The position numbers and the translations under genes are program-made. From the NCBI GenBank assembly GCA_041398705.1, contig JAWKUI010000012.1, forward strand, positions 35,355 to 99,354: 64,000 nucleotides of DNA. The letters are read 5' to 3'. Every line of letters starts with the position of its first letter. Position 1 is the first letter of the stretch. The notes under the pieces are model-generated. The model saw only the letters and a program-made list of their open reading frames with translations, was not told where the DNA came from and did not search any database. This document shows positions 10,217 through 19,089 of the stretch, piece by piece. This DNA is from NORP259 sp041398705. GTDB lineage: Bacteria; Planctomycetota; UBA1135; GCA-002686595.

Positions 10217-11866
10217 TTACTGAACCATGAATTCGATCATGTTTGTGGTGTAGCGCAGCGCCCCATCACTGTATACGGCCTGGAAGAAGATCGTCGCTCC
10301 CGTAGTAACACTAAGCGCTCCACAAGCACCCAGATAGTCGATCGGAAGACTCGCAACACCTGCGTCGTTGGTCACCGGCACCGTAGTGTACAAGTGGTAA
10401 GGGTTCCCCAAACAGACCGCGCCAAATGGGGAAACGGGTCTCGGCGTAGAAGAAAGATCGACATTGCCGCCCAAGAACGCAACCCAGTTTCCGGGGGCGA
10501 TTTGGCTGGCCTCCAACGTGACTCGGTCTTGCTTGAGAACAGGAGAGCCTTTCCCTTGAAGTAGCCCCGGCATCCCCGTTGAGTTCACTTGCCCCGGGCA
10601 TTGAATATGACCAAGCCAGTGACTCTCCGGTGATGTGTCCTGATGCACAATGACGACATCCAGTTGTTCATTGAAATTGGTGCTACTTGGCTGCCCGACG
10701 ACAAGCAGCTTCCCTGCCGGAATCGCATAACCAGGAGCACTCACGACGATATCGTCGTTACCGTCTAGTTTCGGCCCTAGAACACTGTCCCACTGAGTCC
10801 CATTCCATACGGAAAGCACAAGATTCTGATTGGTGTCAATCCCCGTCACCTCCGGCATTTGTGCGACCGGCTGGTTCCGTGGCAGATATGCCACCATGGG
10901 CCGAATCTCCTCTAGACCTGCGGGCGGTGTAACGCGCTGGGTCGCGTTATTAAATACCAACCGCAACAAGTCCCAATCCTGGCCAACGCCACTTGGCGAA
11001 TTGTAGGCTGCAGCGACCCACCCGCCATGACTACGAAGCTCGTGGCCAAACTTCGTGCCGGCTGCAGTCACAGGGCAAGCCTCAGCGGTGGAGTACCCCA
11101 ACGAAGGAGGCGTATTGAATAGACCTCCTTGATAAGCCAGAAACACCACCAAGTCCGATTCGGGGGCACCAACAGCAACCCCTTGCGGACCACTGCCTTT
11201 GAAGGCGTCCACTGCAGCACCGAAGCGGGATCCTGTTCCACAGATCGCGGGAGCCGAGACCACTTGCTGAACAAACGGGGTGAAAGGCGTCGTAAGGGAT
11301 ACATCAAACATCCAGACCTGCGCAACGCCTCCCGGGCCGGGATCCGGATCACCAATCACTAGGTACCGGTACGAATTGAAATTTACGAGGGTAGCGCTGC
11401 AGCCAAACGACGGTCCAGGATCGGCACCAGGAAATGCCCCGGCAAGTTGTTTGAAGTCAGCACCCGTTGCCTGATTCCACTGACCTCCAGCCCAGGTAAA
11501 CAGGCTGAGATTTGCGTTGTCCGCCGAGTCCTGAGTTACCATGTAGGTATCGTCTCGGTCCAAGATCGTCCAATCGCCCGTTAACACTGTGTAGTGGGTA
11601 TTGGTCTGGTCCAACGTGACCCCAGTAGCATTGGAAACAATAGGGAATCCCCAAACTTTGGAGATGCCACTGACCCTCGACAGACCCGCCAAGATTCCCG
11701 ACGAATCTAGGTTGTACTCTTGCCCCATGTGGGTTCGAACGATCGAGGCAGCGGTATAGCTGTCGTTCAGTGTCGTTGCTTGCGGCAGGGGGCTGGCGTA
11801 ACCGAAGCCGCCACCAACGATGGGAATGGCGGCAAGGGCTGCCGCACAGAATGTCTTAGGTTTCAT
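10217..11866 (-). CDS. Secreted FG-GAP/beta-propeller-like protein, paralogue of the 7691-9358 product
   Basis: 549 residues beginning with a signal peptide (CAAALAAIPIVGGGFGYASP). Propeller-like blades are recognisable: FGCSATLVNFNSYRYLVIGD, RFGAAVDAFKGSGPQGVAVGAP and KFGHELRSHGGWVAAAY. The C-terminal ~110 residues (PVLKQDRVTLEAS ... AVCLGNPYHL ... IDYLGACGAL ... IEFMVQ) match the other paralogue's end in layout. Both genes share low G+C and an 'AGAAATGAA' start context without a Shine-Dalgarno site. No enzyme motif is visible; a surface or structural role is inferred only from secretion and fold. Confidence 0.75.
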   Translation of the reverse strand: MKPKTFCAAALAAIPIVGGGFGYASPLPQATTLNDSYTAASIVRTHMGQEYNLDSSGILAGLSRVSGISKVWGFPIVSNATGVTLDQTNTHYTVLTGDWTILDRDDTYMVTQDSADNANLSLFTWAGGQWNQATGADFKQLAGAFPGADPGPSFGCSATLVNFNSYRYLVIGDPDPGPGGVAQVWMFDVSLTTPFTPFVQQVVSAPAICGTGSRFGAAVDAFKGSGPQGVAVGAPESDLVVFLAYQGGLFNTPPSLGYSTAEACPVTAAGTKFGHELRSHGGWVAAAYNSPSGVGQDWDLLRLVFNNATQRVTPPAGLEEIRPMVAYLPRNQPVAQMPEVTGIDTNQNLVLSVWNGTQWDSVLGPKLDGNDDIVVSAPGYAIPAGKLLVVGQPSSTNFNEQLDVVIVHQDTSPESHWLGHIQCPGQVNSTGMPGLLQGKGSPVLKQDRVTLEASQIAPGNWVAFLGGNVDLSSTPRPVSPFGAVCLGNPYHLYTTVPVTNDAGVASLPIDYLGACGALSVTTGATIFFQAVYSDGALRYTTNMIEFMVQ

Positions 11867-12228
11867 TTCTTGTGAGCTGGTCAGGGACTAGCCACCGCAA
11901 TCCACCCACAAGAGTGGGCATCCATCGGATGCATCCAATCAATCTGCGCCTTGGAGGGAGATCTGGTGCGCCCGACTGCGTGGCGTTCGCCTCAATCATG
12001 TTTCTGCCCAGCGCGGGGTCTCACCCGGTTGGCAAATCCGACGATCCCACACGCAACCCCTTGACGAGAACCCGCTTCGCAATGGTGGTGCGCAGTCCTG
12101 CGAGACTTCCTCTCAATCGCTCCGAGCAGGCCCGGATTGCGCCTTCACCCCACCCGACTCTCTAGCATCGGCAATGGGACCTCAATAGCCCAGCTGAGTT
12201 GGCCGGCCCCAAGGGTGGCAAGGAAACC
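11867..12228. other. Intergenic stretch, no supported gene
   Basis: About 360 bases between the start of the second propeller gene and the 3' end of the thioredoxin gene, both on the minus strand. Composition returns to high G+C near 12180. It must contain the propeller gene's promoter, but I see no convincing -35/-10 pair, repeat or RNA gene. Confidence 0.55.
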
Positions 12229-12639
12229 TTAGGGCCGGACTCGCTTCAGCTCTTGCACGAGGTCGGCGGGGCCGATGCCGCCGACGAGGGAGCCCTGGGT
12301 TTCGCCCTTCGAGTTGAGCACGACCATGGTGGGCAGGCCGCTGACACCGTACTGCTGGGCGAGTTTGCCTTCTTTGTCGGCGTCGAGTTTGACGAGGTGC
12401 CACGTGGCGAGTTCGGCTTGCACAGCGGGGTCGGGGAACGTCACGCGTTCCATCTGCTGGCAAGGGCCTCACCAATCTGCGTAAAAGTCGAGCAGGATCG
12501 GTTTGCCGTCCTGCTTGGCGGCGGCCAGGGCCTCGTCGTAGGTGGCGCTGCCGGAGTGCGAGACGGGCACGGCGGCGGGACGGTTCGCGAAGGAGTACCA
12601 GAGGGCGGCGATCGCGAGGATAAGGACGAGAAGGCGCAT
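12229..12639 (-). CDS. Membrane-anchored thioredoxin-like protein, probable selenoprotein (in-frame TGA at the first active-site Cys)
   Basis: 136 codons reading through one TGA. Residues 3-18 form an N-terminal membrane anchor; the rest is a thioredoxin fold of the DsbD-gamma type (PILLDFYADW-U-GPCQQMERV, TFPDP, YGVSGLPTMVVL with the cis-Pro). The canonical active site is WCGPC; here the first Cys codon is TGA (12471-12469), so the site reads W-U-G-P-C with Sec57 and Cys60. Both halves are in one frame, conserved and otherwise intact. A perfect hairpin sits 17 nt downstream of the TGA (see 12435-12451). Selenocysteine at this position is a known substitution in redox proteins. A Cys-to-stop nonsense mutation is the alternative; in that case only a 56-residue stub is made. 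Confidence 0.75.
12435..12451 (-). promoter_or_regulatory. Candidate bacterial SECIS hairpin
   Basis: On the minus strand GGAACG-CGTGA-CGTTCC: a perfect 6-bp stem with a 5-nt apical loop whose second base is G. The loop begins 23 nt after the in-frame TGA. Known bacterial SECIS elements have a small apical loop with G among the first two bases, about 16-37 nt after the UGA, so size, spacing and loop all fit. A flanking CAGC/GCTG pair could extend the stem across an internal loop. Being inside the coding region is normal for bacterial SECIS. Confidence 0.65.
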
Positions 12640-12986
12640 GGGTGTCGGGGCGGGGGGCGGCATGGGGTTAATCGGCCCCCCCACCCGGGCGGCTCAACCG
12701 GGGCGGGGAAAAACCTTCCGGGTGCGGGGGCGGACTGCGGAGGCTGGGGACTCCCCCTCCGGGCGGCCCGGGGCATCGGCGCGGGGCCTGGAGGCTGGTT
12801 TGCGAGGCTCCGGAGAACGTGAAGATTTCCCCAAGGTCGCGGTCCAGGAACCCAGCGGCCCGCCGATGGAATCAGGCGCGGGACGGGGTGGGCCCGCGGG
12901 GGGATCGTGCCTTGTGCGCGGGTGCCGACGGCGCTGCGATAGGGCCCCCGCAGGCCAGCCCATGCCTGCGCCGATCCTCTCCCGCC
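12640..12986. other. Divergent intergenic region
   Basis: About 350 very G+C-rich bases between the divergent thioredoxin and small membrane protein genes. Short G/C-rich palindromes occur (for example GGGGACTCCCC), but no convincing promoter, operator or RNA gene is visible. It presumably contains both promoters. Confidence 0.5.
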
Positions 12987-13427
12987 ATGGCCCCCCAGCG
13001 ACCCTTCCTGCCCATCACCGCCGCGTTCGTGGCGGGGATCTATCGCTGGTCCCCGGTCTGGATCCCGCTGATCCTGCTGTGGCAGTTCGCCAGCCGAGGG
13101 CTCAGCCCCGCCTTGGCCGAGCGCGATCGCCTGCGCGGGCTGACCCCCGCGGTCGAAGCCGGATACGACGACGCGCGGCAGGCGTTCGAGGAGCTCGACG
13201 CGGAGGCACGCGCGTGGCAGGACCCCGTCTACCAGGAGCGCCGGCGCCGCTTGCGCGCCATGGAAGCCGCCGACCGGGCCCAAGCCCGGATCGCACAAGC
13301 AGACGTAAATACATACATACCAGATACTTACGCCGCAAAGCCCGAGCCGGAGCGCCCCACCCCGCCGCCAGCCACCGGGTCCGCCCCCCTGCCCTCTGGC
13401 TTCGAGGCCGTCCCCCGCGTGCAATAG
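12987..13427 (+). CDS. Small membrane protein with septum-formation-like (FtsB/DivIC-type) layout
   Basis: 146 residues: a short N-terminus, a single hydrophobic span (SPVWIPLILLWQF), then a charged helical region ending in WQDPVYQERRRRLRAM, and a Pro-rich tail. The order TM, coiled coil, 'DP.Y.E..AR' resembles FtsB/DivIC cell-division proteins, but similarity is weak and no 'REKLG' block follows, so this is only a suggestion. The start chosen is the ATG at 12987; upstream codons in the frame look non-coding. A short AT-rich patch (about 13300-13340) inside the gene is unlike its surroundings. Confidence 0.6.
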   Translation: MAPQRPFLPITAAFVAGIYRWSPVWIPLILLWQFASRGLSPALAERDRLRGLTPAVEAGYDDARQAFEELDAEARAWQDPVYQERRRRLRAMEAADRAQARIAQADVNTYIPDTYAAKPEPERPTPPPATGSAPLPSGFEAVPRVQ

Positions 13428-13434
13428 GGGCGTG

Positions 13435-15471
13435 ATGCCCCTGGCCGCCCCCCTCGCCGCCCTGCTGCTTTGCGCAGCCCTGCAATCCCCCGCCCCCGTT
13501 CCCGCGGGCCAGGAAGGGCCCCTGGCGAACGACACCTTCGTCGCCACCCGCGCCGACCTGGAGGAATCCCTGCGCTCCGGGGATCGGCTGGTGCTCGAAG
13601 CCCGCGCGAACCCGACCACGGCCGCGAGTTCGCTGGCCCAGGCCATGGATGCCTGGCGCCGGGCCCTGACGGGTGATGGCCCCGGCGTCTGGGTGCGCGG
13701 CGAGGATCGCGAAGGGCTCGCTTCCCAGGCGTTCCCCAGAGAAGCCCCCGACTGGGCGCGCGCCTATTGGTCCCCGACCGAAGCGGTCGCCTGGCGCCTC
13801 GCCGCCCTCGCGCCGGAAGAACGCGCGGTCTGGCCCGAACGCTTCGAGCCCCTGGCCGACGAAGCCCTCGCCGCCGCCCCCTGGAGCGAACCCCACCTCG
13901 TTCGCATCGAGCGCGACTTTGCGTTCACCCGCGCCGCCGCCCTCGCCGCCCTGCGGCTCTGCGACCTCGAACTCGAATCGGCGCGTTTCCACGCCGCCGC
14001 GAGTTTCCTCGGCCGCGCCGAGCGCCACGCCGCCTGGGCCTCCGCTTCCGACGGTCTACGCGCAGCGTTCGCCGCCCGCCGCGCCTGGTTGCCCGGTCCC
14101 GCCGCCCCCACGCCCCCCGCCGACGACCGCCGGTGGCGCAGCGCCCAGTCGTGGCGCCTGGAACGCCGCCCCGGACACCTGGCCCCCGGCGAACGCGCCC
14201 CGCTCGGCCTCGGCGCCCGCCCCGGCATGGTGTTCACCAGCGACGGCGCGGTGATCGTGCAGACGCCACGCGCGCTCGTCACCCTGACGATGGACGGCGA
14301 CGGCTATCCGCAAGCCGGGGCGGCCAAAGTCGAAGGCCTCGCCCAATTCACGCAGGAAGGTTCGCTCTTCCCGCTCGCCCCCGCCTCCACCGGTGGACTG
14401 CCGCACCTGCCGCTGCTCGCCGGCCGCCGCCTGTTCCTCGTGGTGGACCGCGCCCGCCCCGGCTCGGTGCAGTTCGACCTGCCCATCCCCCCGCGCAGCA
14501 ACCATCTGCTCGCCCTCGACCGCGACTTCGAAGGTGGTTTCGTCGCCGCCTGGGCGCGGGCGTCGGAGGGCCTGCGCGTGGGCAAAGGCGACTGGATGCC
14601 CGACGGCCCCGAAGGCCAATGGGAATGGCAACCGGGCCCGGTGCTCGTGGACGGGGAGCTGTGGGTGCTCGGTCGCAGCCTGCCCCCCGCCGCGGGCAGC
14701 GATGCCGAAGCCGCCCCCGCCGAGGCGTTCGTCGAACTGTTCGCCTTCGACACGGTGGAAGGGCACCAGCGCCACCGCATGACGTTGCACAAGGCCGCCG
14801 ACCTGGCGGGCCGCGATCCGAGCTCCATGGCAGGGGGCATTCCGACCTCGTGCATGCCGCTCGGGCTCGATGCCGCCAGCGGCCAGGTGCTCGTGTGCAG
14901 CAATCAAGGCCTGTGCGGACTGTTCGAAGCGGCCGACGGCCGCGGGCGTTTGATGCTGATCACCCGCCGGCGCGCCCCGCGCGAGGCGGGTTGGCCGGGC
15001 AGCGCGCGGCCGGCGGTGCAAGGCAGCGAAGCCTGGTTCACGCCCTTCGACAGCGACCGTGCCTACCGGCTGCAACTCGATCGCCAGGCGCCGCCGTGGC
15101 ACACCGACGCATTCCTGCCCCAGGCCGATCGCCTGGCCCTCGCGGCCCTCGATGAGCGCGGCAGCACATGGTTCGCGCGCCGCGGTGCCCGCAGCCTGGT
15201 GCGCACCGAACCGTCGGTTGGCGCCGCGCAGACCGGTCCTTTGCTCGGGCGCCAGGAGTGGTTCACCGGACGGGCCGCGCGGGCCTTCGGCAGCCTTTGG
15301 TTCGCCACCGATTCGGGCGTCTATCGCCTGCAGGAATCGGCCGAATTGCGGCTGTCCCAACGGCTCGACCTGTCCGACCTCGGGGCCGGCATCGGCGGCG
15401 ACCTCTGGCGTCAGGGGGACCGGCTCTGGATTCTCGGAGCGGACACCCTCTGGCTCCTGCTGCCGGAATAG
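13435..15471 (+). CDS. Secreted PQQ-type beta-propeller protein
   Basis: 678 residues with a signal peptide (LAALLLCAALQSPAPVPA). Residues ~30-220 are Ala-rich helices (TPR-like), followed by propeller-like repeats of BamB/quinoprotein type (GMVFTSDGAVIVQTP, GQVLVCSNQGLCGLFEA, LWFATDSGVYRLQE, DRLWILGADTLWLL). No PQQ ligands or catalytic residues can be assigned. The layout (helical N-terminus then propeller) recalls the much larger protein at 24575-29224. The frame also offers a GTG three bases upstream (13432). Begins 7 nt after the small membrane protein, so probably co-transcribed. Confidence 0.7.
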   Translation: MPLAAPLAALLLCAALQSPAPVPAGQEGPLANDTFVATRADLEESLRSGDRLVLEARANPTTAASSLAQAMDAWRRALTGDGPGVWVRGEDREGLASQAFPREAPDWARAYWSPTEAVAWRLAALAPEERAVWPERFEPLADEALAAAPWSEPHLVRIERDFAFTRAAALAALRLCDLELESARFHAAASFLGRAERHAAWASASDGLRAAFAARRAWLPGPAAPTPPADDRRWRSAQSWRLERRPGHLAPGERAPLGLGARPGMVFTSDGAVIVQTPRALVTLTMDGDGYPQAGAAKVEGLAQFTQEGSLFPLAPASTGGLPHLPLLAGRRLFLVVDRARPGSVQFDLPIPPRSNHLLALDRDFEGGFVAAWARASEGLRVGKGDWMPDGPEGQWEWQPGPVLVDGELWVLGRSLPPAAGSDAEAAPAEAFVELFAFDTVEGHQRHRMTLHKAADLAGRDPSSMAGGIPTSCMPLGLDAASGQVLVCSNQGLCGLFEAADGRGRLMLITRRRAPREAGWPGSARPAVQGSEAWFTPFDSDRAYRLQLDRQAPPWHTDAFLPQADRLALAALDERGSTWFARRGARSLVRTEPSVGAAQTGPLLGRQEWFTGRAARAFGSLWFATDSGVYRLQESAELRLSQRLDLSDLGAGIGGDLWRQGDRLWILGADTLWLLLPE

Positions 15472-15623
15472 GCGCCAGCGGGAAATCCTTTCCGCCCCGA
15501 TCCGGGGCATCGGGTCCAACGCACGGGGCCCGCGGGCTTCGGTTTCAGTTGCGAGGCGGCGCCTTCCGATGGGCTGGGCGACCCGCCTTTCTGTCCACGG
15601 TCCCTCCCCGGCCCCGCACCCCC

Positions 15624-17783
15624 ATGACCGCAGTCCAAAGCGCCGCCAAAACCCCGTCCGCCACCGTATTGGTGATCGACGATGACGAGGCTTGCCGCGT
15701 CCTGCTGCAATCCGCCCTCGAACAAAGTGGGCATTCGGTGTTGGTGGCGACGGAGCGCCAAGAAGCGCTCGGCCTGTTCGAGCGCCATGCGATCGATCTC
15801 GTGGTGCTCGATGTGCACCTGGAGGACAGCGAAGGGCCGAAGACGTGCAAGAGCCTGCGGGAAATGCCCGGGGGCATGCACACGCCGATCCTGATCCTGA
15901 CCGAAACCGAGGATATGCAGGCCGTCGAGGCGGCTTTCGAGGCCGGGGCCAACGACTTCGCCACTAAACCGCTGAACTACCGCTTGTTCAGCCATCGCGT
16001 GCAGTTCCTGCTGCGCACGGCGCGGATGGCGAGCGACCTGCGCCTGTCCGAAGAGCGCCTGGCCACGGCCCAGCGCATCGCCCGCATCGGGCACTGGGAA
16101 TGGCAGATCGGCGCGGAGAGCCTGTGGTGCTCGCGCGAACTCCGGCGCCTGCTCGGCGGCGCCGTGCGCCACGCCTACCAGGGACTGGACCTGTTCCTGA
16201 AGCTCGTGCACCCCGATGACCGTGAACGGGTGCGCAAGATCTACTACGAAGCCCTGCGCAAACGCGAGGGCTTCCAGGTCGACCACCGTATCGTGCTACC
16301 CGATGGTTCGATGCGCGCGATCGAACAGGACGTGCAGGTGCTGCCCGCCGCCAAAGGCAAACCCCCGCGGGTGCTCGGCATCATGCACGACGTCACCGAC
16401 CGTTGGCGCGTGCAGCACGAAGTGCGCAAGCTCTCGTACTACGACCAGGTCACCGGCCTGCCGAACCGCACCCAGCTCGTGGAGCGCGTGACGGGTTGGA
16501 TCAAGGAAGAGACCGATGGCGAGCAGATCGCGCTGATCTGGATCGACCTCGACCACTTCGAGCGCATCAACGACACCCTGGGCCACGGCTCGGGCGACCA
16601 ACTGCTGCGTTGCGTGGCGGACCGTTTGAAACTCGCCCTGCTCGAAGCGGAGAGCCACACCCTCTGGCAACCGCCCTACGATCCGCGCCACAAGCCGATC
16701 ATCAGCCGCCTGGGCGGGGACGAGTTCCTGATCGCCCTGCCCCACGTGCCAACCTTGGACAACGTGACCCTGGCCCTCGAGTCCCTGCGCGAGAACATCG
16801 GCATGGCGACGCGCATCCAGGGCACCGAGATCGCGGTCACCTCGAGCATCGGTGTGGCGGTGTTCCCCGCCGACGGCGCGGATATGGACACCCTGATGCG
16901 CAACGCGGGCACCGCGATGCACCGGGCGAAGAACACCGGCCGCAACCGCTACCAGTTCTTCAAGAGCGAATTCAGCGAGCGCGCCCTGCAGCACCTGGCC
17001 ATCGAAACGGAGATGCGCCGCGCGATCGAGGACAGCCAGTTCTTCCTCGAGTACCAGCCCAAGATCAACCTGCGGGACAACCGGGTCGAGGGCATGGAAG
17101 CCCTGGTGCGTTGGCAGCACCCGACCCTGGGTCTCATCACCCCCGGCGATTTCGTGCCGGTGGCCGAGCAGAACGGCATGATCGTGGCCTTGGGGCGCTG
17201 GGTGCTCGACCACACCCTGGCCCAGTTGGCGGTCTGGAACCAGGAGGGCATGGGCGAACTGCTCGTTTCGGTGAACGTCTCCGGCGCCCAGCTCCAGACC
17301 GAAGGTTTCGCCGAAACGGTCCAGGAGCTGCTCCAGCGGCACGGCGTTCCGGCCACCCAGCTCGAACTCGAGCTGACCGAGGGCCTGCTGATGACCGACA
17401 CGGCCAGCAGCATCCGCGTCCTGAGCGAACTCAACCGCCTGGGAGTCCGGATCTCGATCGACGACTTCGGCACGGGGTACTCGTCGCTCAGCTACCTGAC
17501 CCGCTTCCCCATCTCGACCCTGAAGATCGACCGTTCCTTCGTGCACGATCTGACCAACCAGAAGGGCAACGCGGCCATCGTCAGCGCCACCATCGCCCTC
17601 GCCCACAGCCTGCGCATGCACGTGGTGGCGGAAGGGGTCGAGCAGCGGCCCGAGCTGGATTTCCTGCGCGGCCTCGGATGCGACTCGATCCAGGGGTACT
17701 ACTTCGCCCGACCGATGCCCGCCGACGATTTCAGCGAATGGGTGCTGGAGTTCGGCCGCGAGGACGAGAAGCAGGCCGCCTGA
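15624..17783 (+). CDS. Response regulator with PAS, GGDEF and EAL domains (c-di-GMP turnover)
   Basis: 719 residues. REC domain at ~15-130 (VIDDDEACRVLL, phospho-Asp in VVLDVHL, Lys in FATKPLN). A PAS_3-like domain follows at ~150-270 (IARIGHWEWQIG, LVHPDDRERV). The GGDEF domain (~275-450) has the intact motif RLGGDEFLIAL near residue 361, and the EAL domain (~465-705) has MEALVRW near 491, NVSG, LELTEGLL, DDFGTGYSSLSYL, LKIDRSFV and VVAEGVE. Both catalytic motifs look complete, so it could make or break c-di-GMP. The ATG at 15624 directly precedes the receiver domain; the open frame upstream is shadow. No partner histidine kinase is encoded nearby. Confidence 0.93.
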   Translation: MTAVQSAAKTPSATVLVIDDDEACRVLLQSALEQSGHSVLVATERQEALGLFERHAIDLVVLDVHLEDSEGPKTCKSLREMPGGMHTPILILTETEDMQAVEAAFEAGANDFATKPLNYRLFSHRVQFLLRTARMASDLRLSEERLATAQRIARIGHWEWQIGAESLWCSRELRRLLGGAVRHAYQGLDLFLKLVHPDDRERVRKIYYEALRKREGFQVDHRIVLPDGSMRAIEQDVQVLPAAKGKPPRVLGIMHDVTDRWRVQHEVRKLSYYDQVTGLPNRTQLVERVTGWIKEETDGEQIALIWIDLDHFERINDTLGHGSGDQLLRCVADRLKLALLEAESHTLWQPPYDPRHKPIISRLGGDEFLIALPHVPTLDNVTLALESLRENIGMATRIQGTEIAVTSSIGVAVFPADGADMDTLMRNAGTAMHRAKNTGRNRYQFFKSEFSERALQHLAIETEMRRAIEDSQFFLEYQPKINLRDNRVEGMEALVRWQHPTLGLITPGDFVPVAEQNGMIVALGRWVLDHTLAQLAVWNQEGMGELLVSVNVSGAQLQTEGFAETVQELLQRHGVPATQLELELTEGLLMTDTASSIRVLSELNRLGVRISIDDFGTGYSSLSYLTRFPISTLKIDRSFVHDLTNQKGNAAIVSATIALAHSLRMHVVAEGVEQRPELDFLRGLGCDSIQGYYFARPMPADDFSEWVLEFGREDEKQAA

Positions 17784-18046
17784 GCGCGGCGGGCCGGGTT
17801 CGGCAAAGTGGTGCGGCAGCGGCCGCTTCCCACCTTTACAAAATCCTTCCACAGGGGCCTCCCGGACGGGCTGATTCCCTGGGGCCGGGATGCCGGGGGG
17901 TGTAGATTATGGCCCGGCTGGTCGATCTTGTTCTGGTCCCGAGGGGGGGCTTGGAAGCGCAACCGCGCCCACCGGACCCCTTCCCGACCGGACCCCGACC
18001 GGAACGCAGCGCCCCCCGCGCCGCCGCCACCCCCCGGAATCCTCCC

Positions 18047-19081
18047 ATGAGCAACGCCCAATTGCAGCGCCTGCGCGAAGTGCACGGCCAGATGAAACAG
18101 GAACTGGCCAAGGTCATCGTCGGACAAGAGGAGGTGGTCGAGCAGCTCCTGATGGCGATCCTCTCCCGCGGCCACTGCCTGCTGGTGGGTGTGCCCGGAC
18201 TGGCGAAGACGCTGATGATCTCCAGCCTGGCCAAAACCATGGACCTGGACTTCGGCCGCATCCAGTTCACGCCCGACCTGATGCCGTCGGACATCACCGG
18301 CACCGAGCTGCTGCACATCGATCCGGAAACCGGCGCGCGCAACTTCCGCTTCGCCCCCGGCCCGCTGTTCACCAACGTGCTGCTCGCGGACGAGATCAAC
18401 CGGACCCCGCCCAAGACCCAGGCCGCGCTGCTCGAGGCGATGGTCGAACGCCAGGTCACCAGCACGGGGCAGACCCACATCCTGCCCGATCCGTTCTTCG
18501 TGCTCGCCACCCAGAACCCGATCGAACAGGAGGGCACCTATCCCCTGCCCGAAGCCCAGCTCGACCGTTTCATGTTCATGATCCAGGTCGGGTATCCGAG
18601 CGAGACCGAAGAGCGCGAGATCCTGCGCCGCACCACCGCGGGTAGCGTGCCCGACGTCAAGAAGGTCGTCGCCGGTGACGAACTGCGCGCCCTGCAGTCC
18701 GCGGTGCGCGAGATCCCCGTCGCCGACGAGATCCTGAACTTCGCCGTGGACCTGACCCGTCGCACCCGCGTGCGCGCCGGCGCCGCCCACGAGACGGTCA
18801 AGGACTTCGTCACCTGGGGAGCCGGCCCGCGCGCCGGACAGTTCCTGCTGCTCGGAGCCAAAGCCCACGCCGCCATCCACGGCCGCGACTACGTGGCCGC
18901 CGAGGACATCCAAGCGGTTGCGCACCCCGTGCTGCGCCACCGCATCGTGACCAACTTCACCGCCCAGGCGGAAGGCGTCACCTCCGACGCGATCATCAGC
19001 CGACTGCTCGAGAACACCCGCGTCGGCGGGAACGTAGGCGCCGGTCTGCCGGGCCTGGGTCAGGATTCCCCGAGCCGCTGA
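18047..19081 (+). CDS. moxR: MoxR-family AAA+ ATPase
   Basis: 344-residue cytosolic AAA+ protein of the MoxR class, thought to act as chaperone for vWA-domain partners. Walker A reads GVPGLAKTLM, Walker B LLADEINRTPPKTQ, followed by the MoxR hallmark ATQNPIEQEGTYPLPEAQLDRF around residue 160-180. The C-terminal lid (~220-330) is intact. The ATG at 18047 starts the family-typical helix before KVIVGQEEVVEQLL. It is first of a long plus-strand operon, 8 nt before the DUF58 gene, its usual partner. The ~260 nt upstream should hold the operon promoter, but no clear consensus was found. Confidence 0.94.
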   Translation: MSNAQLQRLREVHGQMKQELAKVIVGQEEVVEQLLMAILSRGHCLLVGVPGLAKTLMISSLAKTMDLDFGRIQFTPDLMPSDITGTELLHIDPETGARNFRFAPGPLFTNVLLADEINRTPPKTQAALLEAMVERQVTSTGQTHILPDPFFVLATQNPIEQEGTYPLPEAQLDRFMFMIQVGYPSETEEREILRRTTAGSVPDVKKVVAGDELRALQSAVREIPVADEILNFAVDLTRRTRVRAGAAHETVKDFVTWGAGPRAGQFLLLGAKAHAAIHGRDYVAAEDIQAVAHPVLRHRIVTNFTAQAEGVTSDAIISRLLENTRVGGNVGAGLPGLGQDSPSR

Positions 19082-19089
19082 TCCGCAAC

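Noticed and set aside
9817..10230. 137-codon plus-strand open frame between the propeller genes
   Set aside because: No recognisable fold, no start context, and composition like the surrounding non-coding DNA.
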